A DNA stretch of 64,000 nucleotides. Source: Rhodobacter sp. GTDB lineage: Bacteria > Pseudomonadota > Alphaproteobacteria > Rhodobacterales > Rhodobacteraceae. Each line of letters opens with the position of its first letter. Position 1 is the stretch's first letter. The stretch is from positions 1 through 64,000 of the forward strand of contig JAIXXB010000024.1 of NCBI GenBank assembly GCA_027490955.1. The letters are read 5' to 3'. The position numbers and the translations under genes are program-made. Under the pieces are notes generated by a model. The model was not told where the DNA came from, searched no databases, and saw only the letters and a program-made list of their open reading frames with translations. Below are positions 27,195 through 35,542 of this stretch, in pieces.

Positions 27195-28445
27195 TTAGTG
27201 ACCGTAGCCTTGGTTCTTTTCGATGTCGGCGTTGATTTCATCAACAGCGGCATCCAGCGTGGCTGCCACGTCAGCGCCTTGGGCGATGTCAGCCAGTGCT
27301 TTTTCAAACACTTTAGCCTGCACAACGTACCCTGGCGTGACAGGGCGCACCATGCCAAACTTGGACGAATAGGTCACAAAGTCAGCCAATGGGCCACCTT
27401 CTTTGTAGTTGTCGACCATAGCAGCAGCAGTTGGGGTGGCAGGGATCAAACCGATGCCGTTCGAGAAATCTGCGAGATACTTATCTTGCAGAGCGAACTC
27501 GATGAACGCAGCCGCACCTTCGGGGTGCTTCGAGGTCGCCGAAACGCCGAACTGCCACGAGGCAGCACCGATTTTTGGCCCATTACCCAGATCAGGGGCA
27601 GGCAGGAACACTGTGTCAGGATGCGCTTCCAGCGCGCCAAGTGCCGCCCAGTTGCCGTTCCACGAGAAGGCATACTTGCCCGAGGCAAAACCCGAATCGC
27701 GGTCAGCGCCGTCTTGGGTTGCTTGGGCATAACCGCCCGTAAACAGACCTTGCCACCATGCGCCAAAGGCCTGTGCAGCTTCGCCGTTCAGCGCGCCTTC
27801 AGCGGTTTTGTAGGTGCTGCGATCCACGATGTCGCCACCAAACGATTGCATCAGGGGCGAGAAGGCATAGGGGTACCATTCACCCGTCCAAGCCGTGCCC
27901 AAATCCAAGGCATATTCAAACTTGCCCGATGCTTTTGCCGCATCCAGCGCTGCCATGAATTCGTCTTTCGTCCATGGTGCATCTGCCGTTGGCTTGCGCA
28001 GACCCAGCTCGTCCAGCGTGGATTGACGGGTGGTCAGTGCAATAGCAGCATCCCACAAACCAATCGAATACAACTGGCCGTTCCAAATACCCTTGGTACC
28101 GGGCAAGAAATTGGCGATTTTAGCTTCGTCAATTTTCAAAGGCTGCATATAGCCTGCCCATGCCCAGTTTGGCATGTTGGGGCCGTCAACGTCCAAAATG
28201 TCAGGCAAGTTGCCTGCCAACGCGCCAGCCACGACCGAGTCGTTGTATGCGGCTTGTGGAAAGCTTTGCAATTCGACCTTCCAATCGGTTTGCGCGGCGT
28301 TAAAATCAGCGATGATCTGGTTGATGATCTTGCTTTCAACTTCGTTACCCGCGCCGTGATACCACATCGACAGCGTTTCTGTGGCATTTGCGGCCGAGGC
28401 CCATGCCAGAATGGCAGCGCTGGCCACCAGTTTGCTAAACTTCAT
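27195..28445 (-). CDS. sugar ABC transporter substrate-binding protein
   Basis: This 416-residue periplasmic protein has a signal peptide (about 1-21, ending ANA) and a family 1 solute-binding fold opening with TLSMWYHGAGNEVESKIINQIIADFN. The many tryptophan and tyrosine residues (TAWTGEWYPYAFS, FSWNGNWAALG) suggest stacking against sugar rings. It has a strong GGGAGG ribosome site and is followed by hairpins, consistent with high expression. The adjoining GH32-like enzyme suggests a fructoside or related oligosaccharide ligand, which is inference. The repressor gene ahead of it overlaps its start by 11 bases. Confidence 0.92.
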   Translation of the reverse strand: MKFSKLVASAAILAWASAANATETLSMWYHGAGNEVESKIINQIIADFNAAQTDWKVELQSFPQAAYNDSVVAGALAGNLPDILDVDGPNMPNWAWAGYMQPLKIDEAKIANFLPGTKGIWNGQLYSIGLWDAAIALTTRQSTLDELGLRKPTADAPWTKDEFMAALDAAKASGKFEYALDLGTAWTGEWYPYAFSPLMQSFGGDIVDRSTYKTAEGALNGEAAQAFGAWWQGLFTGGYAQATQDGADRDSGFASGKYAFSWNGNWAALGALEAHPDTVFLPAPDLGNGPKIGAASWQFGVSATSKHPEGAAAFIEFALQDKYLADFSNGIGLIPATPTAAAMVDNYKEGGPLADFVTYSSKFGMVRPVTPGYVVQAKVFEKALADIAQGADVAATLDAAVDEINADIEKNQGYGH

Positions 28446-29547
28446 CGGTCTTCCTCCCGTTGGGTTTCATGTGTAAAATGTTTGTGGGGCGCATTTCGGC
28501 AACCGAGGCGCGCCACAGCACAGGCCCTGCTACACAGACAGGGCTTTGGGTGGGGGATCGGCCGCTTAAAAGCGGATCCTCTCCCGCAATCAGGGACAAC
28601 AAACGCTCGCCCGCGCGAACGCCCATTGCATTATAGGGCAAATCCACCGTGGTCAGCGGCGGATATAGGGTTTCGGAAATGACGCGGTAATTGTCAAAGC
28701 CAGCAACACCAATTTCATCAGGAACAAGCCGGCCCATGGTGCGCAAAATCCCATAGACCATCAGCGCCATTTGATCGTTGCCGCAGCAGATCACTGTGGG
28801 CGGGTTGGCAAGGCGCAGCATGTGGTCAATCGAATCCCACAACAGTTGCGGGCCTGCCTCGGGCAGATCAAAGTTGGTATGGGCGAATAGGGCGGGGTCA
28901 TAGGGAATGCCGCCTTCGGCCAGCGCTTCGCGGTAGCCTTGCGGGCGCAATTGGCCCGCCACCATATCGGCGCGCAGCGCCAGATAGCCAATGCGGCGAT
29001 GCCCTGCCGCAATCAGTCGGCGCACCAGTTCGTATTGCCCGCGCCGATCATCTGGCAAAATGGCAGGCGTGCCTTTGGTGTCAAAACAATTGACCAGCAC
29101 AAGCGGCGTATCTTCGGGCAGTTGCGGCAGCGAAACCTCTTGGTGATATTCGGCCACATAAATCAGCCCTTCCACGCGGTGCGACAGGAAGGTGTCAATC
29201 AGCGGGGCCACGCGATCTTGCCGCCCTGCCGTATCGGCGATCATCACTGTCATGCCACTGGATTCCAGCGCGCGCTGAATGCCTTGGACGATGAACAAAT
29301 CAGGCAAGCCCTGCTGTTTGTGGTTCAGACCTGTGGTCGAAATCGCGCCCGTGATCAGCCCGATGATCCCCGATTTTTGCGCCCGCATCATCCGCGCCGC
29401 GTTCGAGCGCACAAAGCCAAGGGCGCGCATGGCCTCTTCCACCGCCGCGCGGGTCTTTTCCCCCACAGGCCCATCGCCGTTCATCACGCGGCTGACAGTC
29501 TTGGGCGATACGCCAGCGTGTTTGGCGACATCGTAGATGGTAGCCAT
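28435..29547 (-). CDS. LacI-family repressor of the sugar operon
   Basis: This 370-residue regulator has an N-terminal helix-turn-helix MATIYDVAKHAGVSPKTVSRVMNG with hinge region, then a periplasmic-binding-like effector domain (GIIGLITGAIS, IAAGHRRIGYLAL, VICCGNDQMALMVYG, IGVAGFDN, LTTVDLPYNAMG). The start is taken at MATIYDV; the open frame upstream runs toward the operator. It is the first gene of the sugar operon and overlaps the binding-protein gene. Two operator-like palindromes lie 88-115 bases upstream of its start, so autoregulation together with the transport genes is likely. Confidence 0.92.
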   Translation of the reverse strand: MATIYDVAKHAGVSPKTVSRVMNGDGPVGEKTRAAVEEAMRALGFVRSNAARMMRAQKSGIIGLITGAISTTGLNHKQQGLPDLFIVQGIQRALESSGMTVMIADTAGRQDRVAPLIDTFLSHRVEGLIYVAEYHQEVSLPQLPEDTPLVLVNCFDTKGTPAILPDDRRGQYELVRRLIAAGHRRIGYLALRADMVAGQLRPQGYREALAEGGIPYDPALFAHTNFDLPEAGPQLLWDSIDHMLRLANPPTVICCGNDQMALMVYGILRTMGRLVPDEIGVAGFDNYRVISETLYPPLTTVDLPYNAMGVRAGERLLSLIAGEDPLLSGRSPTQSPVCVAGPVLWRASVAEMRPTNILHMKPNGRKTDEV

Positions 29548-29634
29548 GGATCCCCCCTTTGGCCAGCCAATCAGGCCGCGCCGATACCCCTGCCCTGCGT
29601 CTTTCGCCCCCTCCCACGGGGAATTCCGACTCAG

Positions 29635-29662
29635 TGACACCGATATCATGACATCGGTGTCA
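29635..29662 (-). promoter_or_regulatory. two abutting LacI-type operators
   Basis: TGACACCGATATCA (29635-29648) and TGACATCGGTGTCA (29649-29662) lie back to back. Each is a 14-bp palindrome-like unit with a central CG-containing core, and together they form a larger inverted repeat TGACACCGAT/ATCGGTGTCA. The position upstream of the LacI gene fits an operator for autoregulation. Confidence 0.65.
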
Positions 29663-29840
29663 TAACTGGGCGCGGCTTGTCAAATGGTTTTTCGGCGGCG
29701 GCGACAAGGGCGGTGGCAAGGGCGGCGACATCGCAAATCCAAGCGCCGTGCAGCACGCTGCACCTGCCGACAAATCGGCGGCGCAAGGCGCGCGATACGG
29801 GCCGCAGCAGCCCCAAAATATTGCCGCACCGCAGGCCTAA
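29661..29840 (+). pseudogene. possible 3' remnant of a lost gene
   Basis: An open stretch ends at TAA (29838-29840) and has codon choice like the real genes here (GGC, GAC, AAG, ATC, GTG, CAG), but it has no start codon and is cut by TGA at 29649-29651. The product would be Gly/Lys-rich and then Pro/Gln-rich (FFGGGDKGGGKGGDI, YGPQQPQNIAAPQA). It may be the C-terminal tail of a gene disrupted when the sugar operon arrived. I do not recognise a family. Chance is possible. Confidence 0.3.
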
Positions 29841-30487
29841 CCATTGGCCCGATTGGGGGCGATTACAGGAACCAAGCGCGGGTATCGTGCAACAAGGGGG
29901 ATGATGTGGGCTAAGGCACCTATAACCAAATAGGCGAGTGGTAAGGCAGAAGGTTAATTGCATAGCCAAAATCGAGCCTTTAAAAAGATAGACTCATTTG
30001 GGGTTATGCAGATGACTGCCTTTGCAGGGAATACGCGCGGTTGAGGCAAAGCGCATGTAACGAAATCTGCATTCCCTATCAAATTATTGATATATAATTG
30101 AAATTTGGCGCGGATCGTCGCAGATGATTTCCCCTTTTTCCACAGTCCAAAAACGCCACATCAATTGATGCTCTGGAACACTTATAGGGGAATACCCCCA
30201 TTAATCTTGACCATCCCCGCGGCAAAAAAAAACCGATTCACTTACTTGCATGTAACAATCATCCGCTTGAGTTGTGCGGCCACCTTGCCCTCGCCCAGTC
30301 GCGCGCTAGTTGTGGCTGACTGTGCGCGATAACTTGCCCCGCTGCAGCCAATTGGGTTGCACCGGCAGCATGGCTTTCCGCGCAGGGTCATGCCGCGGCA
30401 GCAATGTCGCGGTTTTTTGCAAGCGGTCTGCGATTTAAACTGCGGCCGAATGTCTGGCGCCGTCATCGAGTTATGAGTAGGGATTGA
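29841..30487. other. non-coding region upstream of the LuxR gene
   Basis: No frame here has convincing coding character. The left part is AT-rich around 30085-30110 and the right part is GC-rich. The one notable element is the G/C-armed palindrome at 30185-30200, listed separately. The sequence just before 30488 gives the LuxR gene an AGGGA ribosome site. Confidence 0.5.
30185..30200. promoter_or_regulatory. recurrent G/C-armed palindrome, copy 1 (upstream of LuxR gene)
   Basis: TAGGGGAATACCCCCA is an inverted repeat with a short A/T-rich centre, 288 bases before the LuxR-type start codon. It matches three further intergenic copies at 33822, 38443 and 39345. Confidence 0.45.
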
Positions 30488-31240
30488 ATGCCAAAGCATT
30501 TTGACCACAAATTTGCCAAGTTTGCCGAGGATTTGCAGCGCAAGGGTGATCCGTTTCAAAAATTCGATGCATTTCTAAAGGATTTTGGGGTCAAGGGCTT
30601 TTCCTATGGCTTTGCCGTGCTGCGCGCGGAAATGACGCGGGACGACCGCACAAAATCTGTGTTCTTTGCCCATAGTTTTTCGCAGCAATGGGAGGATGGC
30701 ATCATTGCTGGCCCCTTTTTGCATTTAGACCCCGCGATCGAGCAGTTGATAACGGGCGCGGCCATGTACGAATGGGCACCGCCCAACCCAACAAATCTGG
30801 TCGCGGAACTGCCAAAATTGCAGCGCCGCCAGATCGATACAGGTCTGGATATGGGCATGAGTTATGGGGTGACCCTACCCCTGATGCTGGACAAAGCAGG
30901 GTTTTCGGCCATGGGCCTGTGGTTTGAAAACCTTGCCTCGGCCGAAACCATCCGCAAAGAATGGGCCGTTTTTGGGCCTGTTTTGCTCAGGGCGGGGCAG
31001 GCATTTGATACCTATGTGCGCCACAGCCACCCGAACTTGATGGTGGGCCTGTCAGGGCGCGAGATTGACTGTCTGAACCTGCTTTTGGGCGGATATCGTG
31101 CCAATGAGATTTGCTACAGGCTGGGCATTTCAGAAAAGACCTCGGAAAAGCATATCTTGCATGCGCGCACGAAACTTAAGGCGCATACCCGCGATCAGGC
31201 ATTGGCCAAAGCAGTCTTGATGGGTCTGATTTCCCTTTAG
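30488..31240 (+). CDS. LuxR-type transcriptional regulator with autoinducer-binding domain (solo)
   Basis: This 250-residue protein has an N-terminal autoinducer-binding-like domain (about 25-165) and a C-terminal LuxR helix-turn-helix LSGREIDCLNLLLGGYRANEICYRLG (188-213). Counterparts of the ligand-pocket positions are present at W68, D81, P82, W96 and G127, but the tyrosine usual four residues after the first tryptophan is I72, so the ligand may not be a standard acyl-homoserine lactone. No luxI gene is in the window. It sits at the head of the exopolysaccharide locus and is the best local candidate to bind the palindromes at 30185, 33822, 38443 and 39345. That link is inference. Confidence 0.88.
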   Translation: MPKHFDHKFAKFAEDLQRKGDPFQKFDAFLKDFGVKGFSYGFAVLRAEMTRDDRTKSVFFAHSFSQQWEDGIIAGPFLHLDPAIEQLITGAAMYEWAPPNPTNLVAELPKLQRRQIDTGLDMGMSYGVTLPLMLDKAGFSAMGLWFENLASAETIRKEWAVFGPVLLRAGQAFDTYVRHSHPNLMVGLSGREIDCLNLLLGGYRANEICYRLGISEKTSEKHILHARTKLKAHTRDQALAKAVLMGLISL

Positions 31241-31347
31241 AATGTGATGGTGTGACAGTCGCCGTTGCCGCTGGCCCTAAGATACTTGCCTTCGCCGCCC
31301 GCATCGGTGATCAGGCTGTGGCGGGGGTCTGCCGCAGTTACAGCGCG
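31237..31347 (-). pseudogene. possible 3' coding remnant antisense to the luxR end
   Basis: A 36-codon open stretch with gene-like codon use ends in TAA at 31239-31237, overlapping the LuxR stop on the opposite strand. It has no start codon and is closed upstream by TAG (31350-31348). The product would contain PRHSLITDAGGEGKY and SGNGDCHTITF. It follows the ligase gene by a few bases but is in another phase. The family is not recognised. Confidence 0.25.
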
Positions 31348-31351
31348 CTAC

Positions 31352-32827
31352 CTATGGGCGGCTGTCCGCTTTATGCTGTCGGTGGCCCGTTCTGTGGCGC
31401 GGGGTGATGCCCAGCGCAACAATGGCCAAAAACAGCACAACATTTGCTGGCATCTCAAGGCTGAAATCCACAGTGCTGTGCACCCCTTGCGAAAGAATCA
31501 CCGAAACAGTCGCCACGGGCAGCGCATAATCATATGACCTGCGGCGCAACAGGTGCCATGCCCGAAGCAGGCACAATAGGCATAGGATGATCGGGATCGA
31601 ACCCACAATCAGCCCCAATTCAAACCAATGGCTTAGATAGGTGGAATGCGCGCGATCCCATGTTGTTAGCGCAGCGGTCGCTGCGCCTCCCGCCCATTCA
31701 AAGGCAGGGCGAAAGGCGTCAAAACCATGGCCCAAAAGCGGACGCTCGGCAATTTGGGCCAGAACAGCGCGGTAAACTTCGGCACGCCCCACTGAATCGC
31801 GATCTATAAAGAAACTGCGCCACGCCAAATCTTGCCCTACAGTGAAAACACCGACCACCCCAAGGATCAATGCCGCCGTGGCGGCAATAAACAACGCGCG
31901 CAGCAGCGATGCGCGCGCCTTGATCCGCATCAGCAGAAAGCTGATCACCATGCCAAGGCCTGCGGCAAAAACCCCCATCCGCGACGCCGTTGCCAGCAGC
32001 GCCACCCAAATCACCGCGACGCCCAGCCCCATCAGCGCCGCATCCATCAAATCAGATGACACCAGCCCCTGCCCACGCGCCCTGCGCCGCGATGGATTAT
32101 CAATGCGATCTTGCAACAGCGAGAACCCCAGCACCGCACCCATGGCCAAGAATGATGCAAAAGAGTTGCGGTTTACAAATGTGCCCGTGGCCACACCCAA
32201 ATAGGCCGATTTGTCTGCGCCCCAAATGTGGATATCACCCAACAAATTCAGCGCGATCAATGCCCAAACCGCATGCAGCACGATTGCCCAGAAAATCCAC
32301 GTGCCGATGCCTTTCGCGCGCGATGTGCGGGCCGATACTTCGATCGCCAGCACCATGAAAAGGATATAGCCAGCAAAGCGTAGCGCCGCCAAAACCGAGG
32401 CGCTGGGCAGCACACTGATCCGCATCTGCGCAAGGTCTGCGGTGCTGGGCGCTGCGGGAAAAGCGATGGTGACGGGCAACAGCCCCTGCAGCGCCGCCCA
32501 AATTGGCACACAAAACGCTGCGGCAAACATGGGCCAAAACCGCCACGAGATCAGAAGGCGCGCAGGATCCATCCGCCGCCCCAGCGCCATGTAGATTGCA
32601 ACCACCAGCGCGGTCAGTGCCACCCATGTCAGCCATAATACAGGGCGGTTCATACCCACGGGCACCGCGCAGAACGCCGCTGATGCCACGATATACCCCG
32701 CCACATATCCGTTCATGCGCCGATAGGCGGCTTGGCCTGCATTCGGCGCTGCGATAGCGATGCGGGCGGGCTGATCTTCATCCACCAATTCAATGTCGCG
32801 GTCGGTTTCGGCCAAAGGATCCGTCAT
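31352..32827 (-). CDS. O-antigen ligase / Wzy-type polymerase family membrane protein
   Basis: This 491-residue inner-membrane protein has about ten to twelve hydrophobic helices. The O-antigen ligase family core is visible as GTFVNRNSFASFLAMGAVLGFSLL and, in the large periplasmic loop, GHGFDAFRPAFE plus RAHSTYLSHWFELGLIVG. Members join or polymerise lipid-linked glycans at the periplasmic face. The window has a second protein of this kind at 46913, so this one could act as the ligase or chain terminator and the other as the polymerase, or the reverse. It overlaps the upstream 238-residue gene by four bases. Confidence 0.85.
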   Translation of the reverse strand: MTDPLAETDRDIELVDEDQPARIAIAAPNAGQAAYRRMNGYVAGYIVASAAFCAVPVGMNRPVLWLTWVALTALVVAIYMALGRRMDPARLLISWRFWPMFAAAFCVPIWAALQGLLPVTIAFPAAPSTADLAQMRISVLPSASVLAALRFAGYILFMVLAIEVSARTSRAKGIGTWIFWAIVLHAVWALIALNLLGDIHIWGADKSAYLGVATGTFVNRNSFASFLAMGAVLGFSLLQDRIDNPSRRRARGQGLVSSDLMDAALMGLGVAVIWVALLATASRMGVFAAGLGMVISFLLMRIKARASLLRALFIAATAALILGVVGVFTVGQDLAWRSFFIDRDSVGRAEVYRAVLAQIAERPLLGHGFDAFRPAFEWAGGAATAALTTWDRAHSTYLSHWFELGLIVGSIPIILCLLCLLRAWHLLRRRSYDYALPVATVSVILSQGVHSTVDFSLEMPANVVLFLAIVALGITPRHRTGHRQHKADSRP

Positions 32828-33540
32828 CGTGGTAACCGCTGCACGGCGGCCAGAAATGCCGCTTGCTGCGCCTCGGTCACGCTGTCAATCGCACTTGTGA
32901 TAAAGGGGCGCAGCGTGGGGGTTTGCACATATTCCCCCGCCAGCCAAGCCATGCCCGCAGGGGCAAGCGACAGGCGCAACATGTCGCGTCGCAGGGCCTC
33001 CAACTCGTCTGGGGTCAAACTGGCAAAGGTTTCCACCCAAATCGCGGCGCGGCGCTGGGCATATTGCACATTTCCGCCGCCCGTGGTTTCCGACAAAAGC
33101 AAGGCGGCACGCGCCTGTGCGCCCTGCCCTATTTCATACAAGGACATGGCCTTGATAAGCTGCGCAAAAGACAAAGTGGGCGCATGCCCAACGAGGTTAT
33201 CAGCAAAGCCAAGACAGGCTTTCGCAACCGCGCCACGCTTGGCTTTGGGCTGCAAAAGCGTGATCAGATCGCTTAAGGCGGCATCACATGCCGCCAGACG
33301 TTCATACACGCCTTCGACAGATGCAACTGGCTGGGCCATATCCTGCGCCGCGCCGCGATATGGCCCAAGTGGCCCTTGTACCAACGCTTTGTGGGCCAGA
33401 AATTCAGGCCCAATATTCACCAGTGCAAACAGGGCAATTGCCGTGGCCGCCGCAGCCAACCCGCGCCGCACCGCTTGATCCCATCGCGCCAAATTGCGCT
33501 GAAAATTGGCAGAACCACTCACCCTGTCACCTTTGGTCAC
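32824..33540 (-). CDS. membrane-anchored protein of unknown function, partner of the ligase gene
   Basis: This 238-residue protein has a short cytoplasmic N-terminus, one membrane helix (about 27-46, GLAAAATAIALFALVNIG) and an alpha-helical domain that should face the periplasm. I do not recognise a family. The helix-rich body with repeated alanine and glutamine could be TPR-like, but no repeats are clear. The 4-base overlap with the O-antigen-ligase-like gene means coupled translation and suggests a joint function at the periplasmic side. Its promoter would lie in the 363-base gap shared with the ExoY-type gene. Confidence 0.7.
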   Translation of the reverse strand: MTKGDRVSGSANFQRNLARWDQAVRRGLAAAATAIALFALVNIGPEFLAHKALVQGPLGPYRGAAQDMAQPVASVEGVYERLAACDAALSDLITLLQPKAKRGAVAKACLGFADNLVGHAPTLSFAQLIKAMSLYEIGQGAQARAALLLSETTGGGNVQYAQRRAAIWVETFASLTPDELEALRRDMLRLSLAPAGMAWLAGEYVQTPTLRPFITSAIDSVTEAQQAAFLAAVQRLPR

Positions 33541-33821
33541 CGCCCGAAAGCATTACACGCGCAAGATGTATCCTGCGGCAGTCTTGCTTGCCAAGCCCAA
33601 TCCATCTTTGGTGCCTATGTTTTGGGCGCGGGGCACATTTGATTGAGGCGACTATTCTTCAAGAAACTCAATTTTTGCGCGAATCACTTTGCTTCGCAGA
33701 GCGCTGCGTTGCGTTTTGCCCAACCAAACGCAGGCCGACCTGCCGAATTTTTGCGCAAAATTGCAAATATCCAGCGCTAGATTGATCGTTTGGCAGAATT
33801 TTCCGTGCATAAGTCAGGTAT

Positions 33822-33837
33822 TGGGGGAAATCACCCA
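33822..33837. promoter_or_regulatory. recurrent G/C-armed palindrome, copy 2 (upstream of exoY-like gene)
   Basis: TGGGGGAAATCACCCA lies 66 bases before the ExoY-like start (33904), in the 363-base divergent gap 33541-33903. The rest of that gap holds no credible gene. It also contains a self-complementary A/T-flanked TGCGCA element near 33746-33762. The copy has one mismatch between its arms. Confidence 0.5.
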
Positions 33838-33903
33838 TAGTCTTTAGGCGCAATGGACTGTAGTCGAAAGTATAGTCAATTTTAGTAAAGTTGGAACACT
33901 GCC

Positions 33904-34560
33904 ATGTTCGACGCCGATAGCGAGTTTGACGCAATCACCTTTCAATCCACCAAGATCGGTGCTGGCCGCCGTTATGCTTGGGCAAAGCGCGTTGGCGATA
34001 TTGTTGCTGTAGCTATACTCGCTTTGCCCGTCGGTGCTGTGATACTTGCCTGTGCGGTTGCCATCAAACTCAGCACTGGCGGCCCTGTTTTCTTTTTTCA
34101 AGCGCGCTACGGCCAAAACCGCCGCAAGTTCTATATCGTCAAATTGCGCACCATGAACGTTGCGGAAACGGGAAAGAACGTCGTTCAAGCAAAAGCATCT
34201 GATCCGCGTGTAACGCGCATCGGCGCTGTCCTGCGGCGCTTTAGCTTTGACGAATTGCCGCAGCTTTGGAATGTCGCAAAGGGTGAAATGTCGATTATCG
34301 GGCCGCGCCCCCATGCCGTCGCCCATGACGATGCTTTTGGCCCCCTGATACCGGGCTATGATGGACGTTTTTTCGCAAAACCAGGAATAACGGGCCTTGC
34401 GCAAGTCCGCGGCCAGCGTGGCCCAACACCGACAGTCGGGACAATGGCACGTAGGATTCAGTCAGATCTGGAATATGTGCGCAAACAATCTTTGGCACTG
34501 GATACGCAAATTTTGTTTCAAACTTTGTCTGCTGTGCTCAAGCGCACCAATGCTTTGTAG
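33904..34560 (+). CDS. initiating sugar-1-phosphate transferase (ExoY/WcaJ C-terminal type)
   Basis: This 218-residue bacterial sugar transferase moves a hexose-1-phosphate to undecaprenyl phosphate, the first step of polysaccharide repeat assembly. It has one hydrophobic N-terminal segment (about 28-52), then GPVFFFQARYGQNRRKFYIVKLRTM, FDELPQLWNVAKGEMSIIGPRP and KPGITGLAQVRGQ, all diagnostic. The short form lacks the four extra helices of WcaJ, as in ExoY. It probably starts synthesis of the polysaccharide built by the genes up to 52101. The sugar (glucose or galactose) cannot be told from sequence. Confidence 0.93.
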   Translation: MFDADSEFDAITFQSTKIGAGRRYAWAKRVGDIVAVAILALPVGAVILACAVAIKLSTGGPVFFFQARYGQNRRKFYIVKLRTMNVAETGKNVVQAKASDPRVTRIGAVLRRFSFDELPQLWNVAKGEMSIIGPRPHAVAHDDAFGPLIPGYDGRFFAKPGITGLAQVRGQRGPTPTVGTMARRIQSDLEYVRKQSLALDTQILFQTLSAVLKRTNAL

Positions 34561-34703
34561 GGTGCAACAGCGCGGCGCGAGACGGCTGGCAGGAATAAAG
34601 ATAGCGGCCAAGCGGCTATGAACAGCACAAAAGCAGTTTTCATCAAAATGCCTTTTTGCAACGAAACGTATTTTACATTTTCTTTTGCGGTTTAAAGAAA
34701 TCC

Positions 34704-35477
34704 ATGCTTCGCAGCCTTCTCCATCGCTGGTTTAAGCCAGAAACCCGCGACAGTGCCTTGGCCCTGACGTACCAAGCCTTGCCCAAGGATGGCCGCAGCG
34801 TCTATGTTGTGGGCGATTTGCACGGGTCGGCGGGACTGCTGCGGCGGATTGAGGCGGCGATTGTGGCGGATATGAACGGCCGGCCCGCCCATTTTGTCTT
34901 GCTGGGCGATTTGATTGACCGCGGGCCAGACAGCGCAGATGTCTTGGATCATTTGCTCCGCCGCGCGCCTGCGGGCCTAAGCCGCCATGCAATCTTGGGC
35001 AACCATGAGGCGATGTTTTTGCGGTTTCTGGCCAATCCCGCCCATGCCACCGATTGGCTGAATTTTGGCGGGCGGGAAACCTTGGCCTCTTATGGGATTG
35101 ACCCGCACCACTTCGCCAGCCTAACGCCCAAGCACCAGCGCCAACTGATCGACGCCAATATCCCCGCCGCGCATCGCGGCTTTTTGGCAGCTATGCCCGC
35201 CGTTCTGACATGGGGTGATGTGGTTTTTGCCCATGCAGGCTTTGATTTTTCAGCTCCCCCCGCCGCACAATCCGAAGATACCATTTTATGGGCGCGCGCG
35301 CCCACCGCGCCAGAAACCTTGCCCGCAAGCGCGGTTTTGGTTCATGGTCACTTTCCCACTGCGCGCCCCGCTGTGACCCTGCCTGTCATCAATTTAGACG
35401 TGGGGGCCTATGTCACCGACCACGCCTGCATTTTGCATCTAGATCCATCAGGCAGTCGTCGTTTGATTGAATTATAG
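34704..35477 (+). CDS. PPP-family metallophosphatase (serine/threonine type)
   Basis: This 257-residue protein has the full PPP signature: GDLHG (38-41 region), GDLIDRGPDS (about 68-77), GNHE (99-102), then histidines in VFAHAGFDF and VHGHFPT. Bacterial members hydrolyse phosphate from Ser/Thr or Tyr residues or from dinucleotides. The ATG at 34704 is preferred over an upstream TTG. It lies between the initiating transferase and the Wzc-type tyrosine kinase, where other systems keep a low-molecular-weight tyrosine phosphatase (Wzb). It may therefore dephosphorylate that kinase, which is inference from position. Confidence 0.88.
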   Translation: MLRSLLHRWFKPETRDSALALTYQALPKDGRSVYVVGDLHGSAGLLRRIEAAIVADMNGRPAHFVLLGDLIDRGPDSADVLDHLLRRAPAGLSRHAILGNHEAMFLRFLANPAHATDWLNFGGRETLASYGIDPHHFASLTPKHQRQLIDANIPAAHRGFLAAMPAVLTWGDVVFAHAGFDFSAPPAAQSEDTILWARAPTAPETLPASAVLVHGHFPTARPAVTLPVINLDVGAYVTDHACILHLDPSGSRRLIEL

Positions 35478-35542
35478 GCACGCCGCTCTAGCATTGATTG
35501 TGCGATCTTGGTATCCAGCCCAAAAGTAACAAGGATAGGTTT

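Noticed and set aside
29646-29969. Minus-strand frame of 107 codons upstream of the LacI gene
   Set aside because: It spans the operator array, composition is arginine/cysteine-rich and no motif is visible.
30417-30426. TTGCAAGCGG, identical to the first ten bases of the operator at 56501
   Set aside because: The second half does not match, so it is a chance half-site.
33746-33762. A/T-flanked TGCGCA self-complementary element
   Set aside because: Single occurrence with no partner copies in the window.
33844-34404. Minus-strand frame of 186 codons
   Set aside because: It is antisense to the ExoY-like transferase, whose signatures are unmistakable.
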